A DNA stretch of 64,000 nucleotides from Tolypocladium sp. Sup5 PDA-1 (GCA_000750105.3 JPHH03000047.1:186001-250000); one strand, 5' to 3'. Numbered from the stretch's first letter, positions 20,532 to 31,689 are shown. Notes: generated from the sequence alone by a model not told the origin. Made by a program: numbers and translations.

Positions 20532-22161
20532 ATGAAGACTCCAAGCGCTTTACTGCAACAAGTCCATCTCGGACTCGGTCCCGACGGCTACGAGCCCGTA
20601 GGGCGCTACAAGGCCGACAAGACAACCTACACTCGGGAACATGAGGTTCTAGAGTCCAGCATCCTGCGTATATGCCCCGCCCATCTGTGGCCCAAAGGTT
20701 CCTACAGAGCTGCCTGTCCCCGTCCAATCCTCATCAGCAGGCAGCATGGGCAACAGCTAGCAGATCTACACGACGCACTAACAGCTGCTACCACTGATAT
20801 CGTCCAACGGTGGTGGACTGACCGTGAGGCTCGATTTCCCGAGCGTATGCCCCTGGAAAGGCAGGAGGAAGACCTCTTGCAGGTGAGACTGATCTCATTG
20901 GTGGACACACCGCCAATGTCGAAACCCGGCTTGTATAGCTAATCGCTACGTGCGACAGTGGCTGGAAAGTCAAGTGCGGCAAGGAAACCTGCAGAAATAC
21001 CACGCATGCCGGGGCTCATGGAGACCGGACTTTCTGGTCGAGGATCACCGCAGGGAAGACGGCGAAAGAGTGGAAAACTTTCGAATCACGGAGATCAACG
21101 CCCGTTTCTCCTTCAACGGGTTCGTCCACGAGGCGTACGGGCAGCAGGCCCTGGACGACATGGGCGTGGAGGGTCATGGTCTGGTCGGTGCCACCGATGC
21201 AGCAGAGGTTGGTTGCGCCAGAAGCCGCTATCACGCCTCTCGTTGGTTTAGCTGCTAACACGCACGGCAGGTCCTGGACGGATTGTTCAATCTCTTCCGT
21301 CCCGACCTTCCCTTGCACCTCCTCAAAGGTGAAGAGCGTGGAATAGACATCCACCTGTTTATAGACGCTGTCCAGCGTCGTTTCGGCGTCACACCACGGC
21401 TGATAACTCCCGCGGACCTCAGATTACTGCCTGACCCTCAAGGCAACGGTGGAAGCAAGCTCTGCTGCATCGCCAACGGGAATACCGCGTCATCTCACTT
21501 GATCACCAGCGAGAGGGAGGTTGTGGAAGAAATCCACCAAGTCGGACTGGAGCTGCATCAACACGAGTTTCACGCACTGGAGCCCGAGATTCTGCGCCAG
21601 ATCAGCCTGCGCTGCTTCAACGACATGCGGACCGTCTTGCTGGTCCACGACAAGCGGATGCTCGGTATTGTCCGGGAGGAGCTCGCGCCGCTGGTAGCAC
21701 GAAAAGTGCTCACCCCTGCTCAGGCACGGGTTCTCGACAATGGCATTGCAGATACGATACTTCCTGGCTCGCAAAGGCTGCATCAACTCCTTCAGCTCTC
21801 AAGGAGCTCTCCAGCGCTGAGACATGAGTACATCCTCAAGCCGGTCCGCAGCGGCAAGGGGGATGGGATCGTATTCGGCGACGACTTGAGTTCCGATGCG
21901 TGGATATCCACCTTGGAGCGTCTACGATGCCCGACGTTGGTCGGAGGAGTGACCAGTGTGATCCAACGCCGAGTCATACCGCGCTTGTATGACGTGATAT
22001 TGAAGGCTTCTGGTGACAGGTTTCGGTATCCGCTTGTCGGGACTTACCACGTCGTCCACGGCAAGCTTCTCGGCTTGGGGACGTGGCGTAGCAGTGGTGA
22101 TCGAATTTGCGCCGTCAGCTGTGGAGGAGCCTGGATCTGCTCGGTTATGTCCCGTGGCTGA
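20532..22161 (+). CDS. ATP-grasp family enzyme (uncharacterised; possible permuted ligase)
   Basis: Probable ATP-dependent carboxylate-amine/thiol ligase, first gene of a three-gene same-strand set. Three exons, 20532-20882, 20959-21207 and 21271-22161, give 496 residues. The region around 145-165 has FRITEINARFSFNGFVHEAYG; the ExN pattern resembles the metal-binding residues of ATP-grasp folds. Near residue 386 EYILKPVRSGKGDGIVFG resembles the lysine and glycine-rich loop that grips ATP. Having the metal-type motif before the ATP-loop motif is the reverse of the usual order, as in permuted enzymes of the glutathionylspermidine synthase kind; that reading is inference. Both introns are short and frame-neutral. 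The product is unknown. Identity as ATP-grasp rests on motif recognition only. Confidence 0.65.
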
Positions 22162-22449
22162 CCCTTGTCTCAGCTGAAAAGCGGCTACGAACGCCGTGTT
22201 GTTATTACTTGCATATTGTGACAGCTCTTGTGTAACCCTGCAAGCAGTGTTTTAATATGCTTCTTCAGCCGAATCCGTACCCTGCAAACAGTGTACTACG
22301 TTCTCCAGCCGAGTCCGTGTCGTGGTCCTCTGTAACGGCTTGCACCTTCTGAAGACTATAAGATTTGATGACAAGTTGTAGTCTTGCTTGCATTAAGCAC
22401 GTTCATTCCTGAGAGCTGTGCTTCCCGACAACCTGCAAGATCGCCCACC
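22162..22449. other. Spacer between the ATP-grasp and dioxygenase genes
   Basis: A 288 bp spacer. Two near-repeats, CCCTGCAAGCAGTGTTTTAATAT-like and CCCTGCAAACAGTGTACTAC-like, lie at about 22236 and 22280, each followed by a CAGCCGA(A/G)TCCGT word (about 22265 and 22308). The pair looks like a tandem duplication of roughly 45 bp in the promoter of the next gene. Confidence 0.5.
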
Positions 22450-23397
22450 ATGTGCCGAACTGCGCACAATTTTCACAAAGCCTACAAGTTACACGCTTCT
22501 GCTCGGCATGCCCGGAAATTCTCCCAGTTCCAGGGATGCACTCGCCGTGGAGCTCTTCCTCTTTCCACTGCAGTCCCGCAGACAGTGCCTCACTTGACGG
22601 CGCCCAATCTCGGCCACGCCTCGCACCGTCGCCATGTTCGCGACGTATCTGAACAACTCCAGCACAGTGGGATGCTCAAAATCAGCCTTGGCTTCCCGGA
22701 CAACAACAGCCAGTACCTTGAGCAATTGATCCTCAATCTTCATCGGCACCACGGGCACCAGCTGCCCATATCACACAGCGCAACGCGCGGCTGGTTCTGG
22801 GATGTCCGCCCCAGTACCGCCACCTTCCAGACTGCGAACCATCGAGCCCGATCAGAAACGATGGAAGAGTTCCCTTGGCACTCGGACTGCAGCTATGAGG
22901 AGCAGCCACCGCGATATTTTGCCCTCCAGGTACTCCAGCATGATCGACTCGGCGGGGGAACCTTGTCGGTTATGAACGTTCAATGCCTCAGTGAGACTCT
23001 CTCCCCGGCCACCCGAGCCTCCCTGATGCGCCCGGAGTACCGCATCACCGTTCCGTCCGAGTTCATCAAAGAACCCGCTACGCGATGTATTCTTGGGAGT
23101 CTGCTGGCAGCCGACGAGGAAGGCCGGTGCAGCATGATGCGGTTCAGGAGAGACCTCTTGACACCTTTGACCGAAAGGGCATCCAGAGCGCTGGACGAAC
23201 TCAAGCTGGCCCTGCAGAATGTCGAGGCTCGATCCCGTTCAACTGTGCATCTCACCGCAGGGGCCTTGCCGGAGAGGTCCATCATACTGCTTGACAACCG
23301 CCGGTGGCTGCATGCTCGAAATGAGGTCAAGGATTCGGCACGGCACTTACGTCGGGTGCGGTGGGATGCAATTCCGTTTCCCAGTGTTCCCAATTAG
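22450..23397 (+). CDS. TauD/TfdA-type Fe(II)/2-oxoglutarate dioxygenase
   Basis: Single-exon gene for a 315-residue oxygenase, second of the three-gene set. The ATG is preceded by CCCACC, a good start context. The iron-binding triad can be placed: the HxD pair in FPWHSDCSYEE (His about 144, Asp about 146) and the distal His in RRWLHARNEV (about 288). An Arg in RHLRRVRW is the likely 2-oxoglutarate carboxylate contact. The strand GGGTLSVMNVQ follows the HxD motif as in TauD and clavaminate synthase relatives. The first 90 residues match nothing I recognise. Expected chemistry is hydroxylation, desaturation or oxidative rearrangement of a small amine or amino-acid-like substrate; the actual substrate is unknown. 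Context suggests it acts on the product of, or substrate for, the flanking ATP-using enzymes. Confidence 0.8.
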   Translation: MCRTAHNFHKAYKLHASARHARKFSQFQGCTRRGALPLSTAVPQTVPHLTAPNLGHASHRRHVRDVSEQLQHSGMLKISLGFPDNNSQYLEQLILNLHRHHGHQLPISHSATRGWFWDVRPSTATFQTANHRARSETMEEFPWHSDCSYEEQPPRYFALQVLQHDRLGGGTLSVMNVQCLSETLSPATRASLMRPEYRITVPSEFIKEPATRCILGSLLAADEEGRCSMMRFRRDLLTPLTERASRALDELKLALQNVEARSRSTVHLTAGALPERSIILLDNRRWLHARNEVKDSARHLRRVRWDAIPFPSVPN

Positions 23398-24612
23398 GAT
23401 GATACTCTCCGTCCGGAGTGTCTTCCTGATAGACATCACCTACTCCGTATGGGGCCTTTCTGTATGATAGTCGGGCATCAAATGCAACGTTGGTTAGACC
23501 GCGGATTTAGAGTTTCGGGGAAAAACCCCCTCTTGGGTGAGGCATTAGGCCGCTTTGCGTCCCCTGCGGTCGAGACTGCGATGCTAGCTGGAGTTGCTGT
23601 CCTGACACAGCATACTTCGTACTCACACTTACACGTGTGCGAGCGGCGGCTCGAGCTTTGCTTCCTTGATCAGGGGTCTTCAGCCACTATTGCTGGCCAC
23701 AAGCCGTCTCAACCCCACGGCAATTGGATAGACATCACGTCAGTGGCTGGCTGAAAGAGCATGACATAGATTTTGCGATTTTCCTATTACTCCGTATGGT
23801 GACGTTGGGTGCTGAAGAGCCCCCAGGCCCTGTAGCTGCAGGTTCAGCGCGTACCTTAAACATGCAGCCGCCACTGTGGTATTGCGGCTCAGCTCCCGCT
23901 TGCCGCCAGCGAGGCCAGGGTAGCATCAAGGCCTCCAAGTGTCGGGGACGAGCCGTGTCTCAGTCTCTCTAGGACCCCTTCCGGTGCCAACCAATCCAGC
24001 GGACCAATCAAGCGAAGATTTTTCAACTTGAAGACAGTCACAACGTTAGAAAAGTAATATTATGACATGGCAGTGGAGCTCAACGGGACGTGCCAAGTGC
24101 GGAGAGATGGTCCGTACGGACTACGGATACCTGCGGTTGCGGTTGCGCTGTTTAGCGTGCATGAATGCCTGTCTGAAGTGCACGATAAATGGCACGAAAC
24201 GTTGTACTGCAGGTACATCAGGTGCCTCGTACAGTACGTAGGGGCGGCACGGGATGGGCTTATCCATGTTTTCTTTCGGGCTGAACCCGTGAAGCCTCAA
24301 GTAACCGAGACATCTGAGCGAGGTGTTCTGAACTAAGTACGAATACGGAGTTTAACTCTGTACTTCGTACTTGGTACTCTTCCGAGAAAACGACACGGGT
24401 CGGCATCACGTCAAGTCAATCAGCCAGCCCCAATGCGCCATCTCGACTGCCCAGCTTGTGCCCTGCGGGTAGGGGATGCGCCCATGACTCGATTGATACT
24501 ACAAGGATATTATACCGAAAAGCCTTGCTGCACCTCGTACCCCATTGACAACATACCGAATCTACTCTGTACATCCAAGCCATTTCAATCTTCTGTTTAC
24601 TTATCCCCAATC
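23398..24612. other. Intergenic region rich in TACGGAGTA-type words
   Basis: About 1.2 kb with no supported gene. It carries many copies of a short palindromic word set: TACTCCGTATGG (about 23441 and 23788), TACTTCGTACTC (about 23623), GTCCGTACGGACTACGGATAC (about 24109), and the dense run from about 24336 to 24380 with AATACGGAGT and GTACTTCGTACTTGGTACTC. The last lies about 230 bp before the PaaK-like ATG. Confidence 0.55.
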
Positions 24613-26110
24613 ATGGCATCCGAACCCTATTCATTGGCAGATGTGCTTGCCGTTGCCAAGATCCATCCTTTTTACGTTCCCGACATCCAATATCCCCCTG
24701 ATGCAGAGACCATCCGAGCAGCCCGGGAACGGGCAGCAAAGGAACCGACAAAGGCTGACTTGAGGCCACAGCCACTACTTCGGAAGAAGGAGCTGTAAGT
24801 CGAGGAAACTTAAGCTACTGTATATCGCCCAATTCTGAACTTGTCCAGCTACGCCACGATTGACCGACTTGTCAACGACCCGAGTCCCCAGAATACCTAT
24901 CGCCACAGCGTCTATGCGAGCATCACCGGCGGCGGGTTTGGATCAACCCCTCTGTTCTTCGCGACAGATGTGCACGAGAACCGCAGACATAGGGCCCATT
25001 TTGGACAATTCCTTAGAGCTACGGGTGTCATCAAACATGGAGACTGGGTTCTGACGACCCATTGCGCGGGCGAGCTTTACAGGTACATTGACCCAAGTTG
25101 CAGCAGGGAGACGAGAGCCAGCGGCTAACAGTGGACCTGTCAGATCTCTGGATCTCACGTTGGAGATTCTGGAAAATGCTGGGGCTTCCGTCCTTGGCGC
25201 CGGAAACCACATGTCGCCAGCCGAGGTTACCCGGCTCCTAGTCAAATACCACATCAACGTGTTGGCTGGCGACAGCAGCCAGGTCGTTCAGATCGTTCAC
25301 TACCTTTCAACGCTGCCACGGGAAGAGAGACACCAGATCAAGCTCGACAAGATAATTTACACCTCAGAGGTGCTCACCACGGCGCAAAGGGCGCACATCA
25401 AGGCAGTTCTTGGTGCCGTCAAGATCTGCTCGATGCTGGGCAGCGCGGAAGCAGGCGCTTGGGCAGTCAGCAGCCCTGACCTTGATGAAAAGGAGACTGT
25501 CACAAGTCATGCAGACTTTGTCTTCGACACGCGCGCCATGTTGGTTGAGATTCTACATCCGTCGTTCTCGGAGCATGGTTGCAACCCTACTCCTCTACCC
25601 GAGGGGGAACATGGCATTATTGTACAGACCTCCCTGTCACGCCTGCGCAATCCCGTCGTACGCTACATTACCGGCGACGTCGGATCGCTCCATCCTCTTC
25701 CCGAACCTGCTCGGGCTATTGTTCCCGAGGCCGATTGGCCATACTTGCGCGTTCTTCGCCTCGAAGGTCGCGACCGCCGTTTCAGCTTCGACTGGGATGG
25801 AGAATACATTGTGTTTGAGGATCTGGCTGCTTTGATGAACCATGAGGAGTGTGGCATCCTGCAGTGGCAGGTCATCTTGGACAAGATGGAACCCACTTTG
25901 GAGTCGTCCCTCGAGATCCGCCTGCTTTCGTCGCCGCGTAGCGAACTGCTTCTGTCCGAGGATGCTGTTGTCGAACGGATTAGGACGTTCGTTCACGCCT
26001 ACTCGGCAAACGACCATCGGTTTCGCATGACCTTTGTCCAAGACCTAAACGGATTTGAGCGGAGCAGCACCGGGAGAAAGGTCATCAAGTTTGTGGATCG
26101 GTACAACTGA
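24613..26110 (+). CDS. PaaK-like AMP-forming acyl-adenylating enzyme
   Basis: Acyl- or aryl-activating enzyme of the phenylacetate-CoA ligase-like branch, third of the three-gene set. Exons 24613-24794, 24849-25082 and 25144-26110 give 460 residues; both junctions split codons and restore frame (ELYATIDR, ELYRSLDLTLE). The P-loop-like motif is SITGGGFGSTPLFFATD near residues 81-97, with Gly/Ser/Thr as in A3 of the superfamily. An A5-like MLGSAEAGAW and an A7-like VVRYITGDVG, with the conserved Asp, follow. The small C-terminal domain ends GRKVIKFVDRYN; its Lys in SSTGRKV could be the A10 lysine. No carrier protein or reductase domain is fused. It probably activates a carboxylate as adenylate or CoA ester; the substrate is unknown. 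Confidence 0.78.
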
Positions 26111-28892
26111 GCAACTCGTTCAGGGCTCTCTCTCCAAGACTGTTACGTGCTGTAAGGGTCACGCCTCAGCGGCACCGTTTGAGTCCAGCAACGTCCTCTC
26201 AGTCGCGGCGACAGGAAGACCACACTCGCCGACGTTGCGCCGTAGTAGAGCCCACCGAGGCCCTGTTACGTTGCCAAATTCTTGGAGGTATGTGTACGAG
26301 ACTGAACATGAGGTGGTGATATGGCGATGAGCATTCTGTCTGGAAGGGAGTTGAATTCATGTCAGCACAGCTACCCTACACCGATATTGAGATGAACCCA
26401 ATTGGAACTACTGACATACTTCCCAGCCTTTTCACGTTGCCGCCGTTTCCTCGCGTCTGTTATGATGCCCCGTTCATGGCCGCACAGTTTGTCATGAAAT
26501 GAGGCATGTTGTTTCCCAGATGGGAAGCTTTGCTTGCAATGTGTCCTCGGCACTCGCACTCTTTCGCTATCATTCATGGTTGCATAGTCTGCGACGGCAT
26601 GTACTCGTACTCGTAAGGTGAATTTCACTTATCGCGGAACCTTTGTTTGCAATTTGATCCAATGCGATGGATGCGCTGGCCTTATACGACATGATGTGCT
26701 GTTCATGGGACAGTTGCGCAACGGCTGGGGACGTCTGGCAGGACTTGGTCGAATACAGAAGCTGAGAGCGTGGCCCTGGTCAATTACGGGCAGCGACTCT
26801 AGGGGCAACCGGCTCCGATAGCAACTCCCGAAATTATTGGGTGGGGAGATGTGATGGAGCTCCAAGTTGTTGACAGGTCGTTCGTCGTCGAATTCTCTGT
26901 TGAAGACTGTTCCGTTGCCGCGTGGATGTTCAATCGTCCTCACAGAAACGTCGAATGCTGGGCTTCCTCCTCGAGTCCCCAACGCCTGCTATTTCGCTGG
27001 AGCAGGCCCAACGCTCCGGATAAAGTCTACGATCGGCACCGTGCTCGCGCTTCGCTCCAACGCTCGGCCGGATGCCCGAGGCGGCGCCAGCGTCTGGCGT
27101 TGGAGCAAGTTCGACACTAACATGAAGCTAGAGGCATCCGGAGCTGCTCACCTTCTAGAGCGGTACTGGCCCATCTCCAGGTGATGGTGAGCCTACTCGT
27201 AGCGTGATTGAAGGCGCTCGCTCGCATTGATGTCGATCACGGAAGAACGGCAACGTTCGCTGGGGATCCTATGTCTTTACTGACGACTCGCGCTGGGAAC
27301 TGGCTACATGCGTCTTTCGAGTGCCTGTTTTGAGCGTGAGCTAGACGTACTTCTGTCCGCGGCGATTGCCCAATCGGATAGGAGGCCATGGACGTCTGTT
27401 CTCCTGCCATCTCGGACGTGGTTTCTCGTCGGCAACGGCGATTGCCGAGGAATCTGATGCCCCATGTTCATGTTGTTTCTTCCAGAAGCCGGGGTTGACT
27501 CATAATCCAAGTCAGTCGACGACGATGTCCCTTCATCAATTCTCGGTGATTGCGAGAGGGCGCACAACGGGCCGTTTGGGCGTGATGGTTGATCCACCAC
27601 CTAGTGGTACTCGTACGTTGAGTGTAGCTCCTGAAATGTCCTTGAACGCAGGGCCATACTGCCGCCGCATGAGTGCCGCACCCCACGTGCAGGAACCTGG
27701 ACCATTGGCCGTTGAATTCTTTGTGAGGCTGCTCTGCCCCAATACCTTCATGTCTTCACGATTTAGAGTTCCCGGTAGATGGACGGCAGTAGAGCACGAG
27801 CGCTGCCGAGGGGTGATCAACATGGGTGCTGGAATACCGAACGACTACTGTGGGCAGTCCACTGCAAGAGGCAGCTGGGAAGCGCCGTGCCGAACATCCG
27901 GTCTTATAGTTCCTCCCGGGGCCATGGTAGTCCGTCGCATATTCAGCAGCAGAAACTCCATCCACCAAGCAAGGGCCTACGATCCGCTCTAGCGCCAGAT
28001 CTGGCTGGAGCTTGGCGACCCCAGGCCGGAATCGAGGCGCAAGTAGTCCGTACGGATAGTCCGTACGAGTACGGAGGAGGCTGAGTTTGGCCCCCTTTCA
28101 TCAAACATTTGCCGCGGCTGCACCGCCGCAAGTCGAACGACATGGCGAGCCATCCTGGCCTTCCACGTTCTGATTGGCGTCCGCTTGTGGAGGAGCAGGA
28201 ATCGGCTCGAGCCCGGTCTCCGGATTAGGAAGCTGTGAGGCCATCGCGAGGCCCTTGGCCCCTCACCTCAGCGCGCGTCCTCAAGTTTCATGACATCAAC
28301 CGCACCAACAGCATCGGGCCTGCGCAGCTGTGATCGGCACTGGACCGCCGCAACGGGAACTACACAGGATATACGGACTGCGAGTACCGCGACGATGAAA
28401 CCTGCCGGCCGCTCCGGGTGGCTGCCGGATTGACGCAATGGGGGCATGATCCCCTGATGCCTCGTGAGCCTCCCGGCAGCCTCTTCTGGGAAACGGGTTG
28501 CTGTTTGTGGCCATCTCCCGCGGGATATCCACAACTTGTGCACTTCCCAGTTGCCTCTCTTGTTCTAAGCGCGGCACTTGGTGGCGAGATGGCGCCGCAT
28601 CGGAGCGAGGAGAACGAGGCGTTGGGCCCATCTCCAGGCACCGTGTCAGCCCGCACTCCTGATGCCGATGGCTGTGATGTTGGCGGAGCAGCTAGCCACG
28701 GAGTATAGCTCCCTCATCTGGATCATCTTCAACCCAAGTTCCCGTCTCTTCTGTATAAATGGAGCGGTCCTACCCCCGAAAAGATGGAGTTTCTGCCCAG
28801 CTCCTCAGCCAACGACCCCTGAGAGCCATCTGAAAAGGCACCGAGTCTTGTCTCGATATCCCATACCCCATTGTCTTGTAACCACCGACAGC
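26111..28892. other. Gene-poor accessory DNA with coding-like scraps
   Basis: About 2.8 kb without an intact recognisable gene. At 26867-27184 (plus) a 105-codon open frame includes VPNACYFAGAGPTLRIKST and SVWRWSKFDTNMKLEASG, which reads like genuine protein. A further scrap at about 27240-27330 gives GRTATFAGDPMSLL and ends in a stop. Neither has a family I can name. Open frames at 27366-27992 (plus) and 27536-27823 (minus) overlap and are undecided. Paired words CCGTACGGATAGTCCGTACG and AGTACGGAGG lie at about 28048-28078. The DNA from about 28750 is the protease promoter. Confidence 0.4.
28753..28759 (+). promoter_or_regulatory. TATA box of the aspartic protease gene
   Basis: TATAAAT about 135 bp before the ATG at 28893, a usual distance for a strongly expressed secreted fungal enzyme. 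Confidence 0.5.
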
Positions 28893-30206
28893 ATGCAGAC
28901 CTTTGGCGCTTTCCTCGTCTCCCTGCTGGTCGCCAGCAGCGGCCAGGTCCTCGCCGCCCCTACCGCCCAGGACAGCAAGACCTTCACCGTCGTGGCCAAG
29001 CACAACGACAAGTTCGAGGCCAACGGCCCGCTGGCCCTGGCTCACGCCTACCTCAAGTTCGGCACGCCCGTGCCCGACGAGCTGAACGCCTTCCTCGAGA
29101 AGCTCGCGAGCAAGCAGAAGCGCGCGACCACTGGAACCGTAACCGCCTTCCCCCAGCCCGATGCGTTCGACCGCGAGTACCTCGCCGAGGTCGACATCGG
29201 AACGCCCGCCCAGAAGCTGTACCTCGACTTTGACACGGGCTCCAGCGACCTGTGGGTGTTCAGCACCGAGACCCCGAGCAGCCAGGTCAACGGCCAGACG
29301 CTGTGGGACCCCACCAAGAGCTCGACGGCCCAGAAGCTCTCGGGCTACACCTGGTCCATCACCTACAACGACAAGACCGGCTCCAGCGGCGACGTCTACA
29401 CCGACGTTGTCAAGATTGGCAGCCTGAGCGTCAATGCCCAGGCCATCGAGTCTGCCCAGAAGGTCTCGGCCGGCTTCACAAACAGCCCTCCGCAGTCGTC
29501 CGGCCTGCTCGGCCTCGGCTTTGACAACATCAACACCGTCAGCCCCAAGAAGCAGAAGACGTGGTTCAGCAACATCAAGTCGAGTCTGGCCGCGCCCCTG
29601 TTTACCTCGCACTTGAAGAAGGGTGCCAGTACGTATTCCCCAGAGTCTCTCACAAGCTGACCCCTTTTCGTCTCGCTACGGGAAGAGTTTCCTAACGCGC
29701 ATCGAACAGACGGTTCGTACAACTTTGGCTACATCGACAGCTCTCAGTACACGGGCAGCATCACCTACACCGCCGCCTCCGGCAGCCAAGGCTACTGGAG
29801 CTGGACGTCGACCGGCTACGGCGTCGGCGGCAACAACTTCAACAGCCAGAGCATCGACGGCATCGCCGACACGGGCACCAGCCTGCTGCTGCTGCCCAGC
29901 GCCATCGTTGACGACTACTGGAGCAACGTCAGCGGCGCCACCTACGACTCGAGCGTCATCGGCTACGTCTTCCCCTGCGCCAACACGCCGCCCGACTTCA
30001 CCTTCGGCGTCGAGGGCAACACCATCACCGTCCCCGGCAGCTACATGAGCTACGGCTACGCCTACGACAACAACGACACCACCTGCTTCGGCGGTATCCA
30101 GACCAACAACGGCGGCCTGACCATCTTTGGCGACATCGCCCTCAAGGCGTCCTTTGTCGTCTTTGACGCCGGCAACACGCGCCTGGGCTGGGCCCAGGGC
30201 GCATAA
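28893..30206 (+). CDS. Secreted pepsin-like aspartic protease (endothiapepsin/penicillopepsin type)
   Basis: Extracellular acid endopeptidase of family A1. Two exons, 28893-29628 and 29710-30206, give 410 residues. The start MQTFGAFLVSLLVASS is a signal peptide. A propeptide follows and ends at a KR dibasic Kex2-type site (about 76-77), then mature ATTGTVTAF. Both catalytic motifs are intact: FDTGSSDLW (Asp about 114) and IADTGTSLL (Asp about 299). The flap region YTWSITYNDKTGSSGD carries the usual Tyr. The C terminus GDIALKASFVVFDAGNTRLGWAQ is typical. The intron splits an Asn codon before GSYNFGYID. It sits at the left edge of an AT-rich island whose right edge carries a second secreted protease, a common arrangement for host- or substrate-facing loci; that link is inference. 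Confidence 0.95.
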
Positions 30207-31680
30207 GCGATGGGATCCCAGTCGGGTCTGAAAGCTGGAGAGTATTTAAACTTCAAAATGTGAAATTTGTTTAGCCAAGTAAATAGCCACACGGCGTCAA
30301 GATGAGCATACTTATGATCCCAGGTCTCTCTATGCTAGAGTCCTCTTTTCCCTCTTCCATCGTCACCATAGTCAGCTGTAGCCCCACTAAGTATTGTCTC
30401 AACGTTCGAGGTCAACCGAGACGTATTTGCCGTAGAGGGTCACGCCACAACCTGTGACTACTCCATAACATGGCAGGCGACTCTGATGGCATGGTGATAG
30501 TGTGTGGTTTTTGCCCCTGACTGGCATGATCTTGATGGAGGCAACTCGACTACCAATTGGTTGAAATCAGCCTCTTGCTGACCCCGAGGTTGCAATGGAT
30601 GCCTTTTGTATCTGTAGCTGGTAAGATTTTCTAATTGAATGGCCTTGATGACATTCTGTGATGTTGACGGCAAGAAGTTTAGAGACGAAGCCGTTCTAGC
30701 CAGCGACGATGAAACTGTGAAAGCAACGTCGCTTACACGGTCAACGTCCAACGAGACGGAAAGCCCAAACGACGGCGACGAACCATGAAAGGACCGGCCC
30801 CCGATCAAGTAATATGGAAGCCTAGAGCGCCATTGAGAAGTAGAGCTCAAACCGCGACTACTTCTTTTTCCACAAACGCGGTACGTACTTAAAAATTACA
30901 TCACCCGAATTGCGCAATCTCGTCCTTCATGCCAATATGTTTTTTTACCCTGGTTTATTATCTGCGTGGGTGCATCCCATAGCAGCCGGAATTCCTATGG
31001 GACGCACCCTCTGTCTTCTCTAGCGCATTCTCACTTTGTATGATAGTCGTCTGTGGGATGCATCACATCCGTCGTTGCAGCTATGAGAGAGGTCCCCTTG
31101 CAGCTTTGATAGACTCGTCGGTGCCGCCTCGTAAAGAAGACGGTGCAACCCTCTGATAATCCCCTGCAGAATCGCACAATCCGAAGTGACAAGGCCATAT
31201 TTGGGGGAAGGCGTGACAATCGCTAGCAACGCAAACGTCGAGCATTCGGGGCGTAGATACATAGTAGCGGATGCAATACCCATCTAACGAGTAAATAGCC
31301 GCGACGCGTAGCCCTTTATGGATGAATACACGCTTTACCACGCAAACCGTCTACCAATCAAGCCATAAAGTCTCCCCGAAATTCGACGTCGTACACACCG
31401 CAAGTCTCGTTGGGTTGTCTCAACCAGCCATTCTTATTCGTAGAATCAGGTGGCCGCTGGCATACCGTACGTCTCGTGTTTGCTTTTTCTCGATATTTTC
31501 ATTTAGTTCGCGCGCGAGCAGACTTACTGCCTCGCATTTCCCGGCCTCGTCTATAAAGGTTCGTCCGCGAGGTTCAATCATCTTGCTTTTCTTCTAAGCT
31601 GAGTGTTACGGAATGCAAAAGTCAACGCTTTAGCCATTGAGTCAAAAGGTCTGGCTGTGCCCTAGTTATGGGTACAGCTA
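30207..31680. other. AT-richer gene-poor DNA downstream of the aspartic protease
   Basis: About 1.5 kb in which no gene is supported; short open frames on the minus strand (30458-30850, 31020-31283) have no family. It holds the protease 3' UTR and an imperfect inverted repeat at 30968-31009. Composition shifts toward AT compared with the core block. Confidence 0.45.
30968..31009. repeat. Inverted repeat, 15 bp arms
   Basis: GGGTGCATCCCATAG at 30968-30982 pairs with CTATGGGACGCACCC at 30995-31009 with one mismatch and a 12-base loop. Could be a transposon end remnant, a hairpin or an operator-like palindrome; no target-site duplication was identified. Confidence 0.6.
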
Positions 31681-31689
31681 CTAAAGGCC

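Noticed and set aside
22384..22449. Extended N terminus for the dioxygenase
   Set aside because: The open frame before 22450 begins with TTG, not ATG; the ATG at 22450 has a good context.
27366..27992. 208-codon plus-strand open frame
   Set aside because: Two strands are open over the same DNA, codon use is inconclusive and no motif was recognised; left as coding-like scrap at most.
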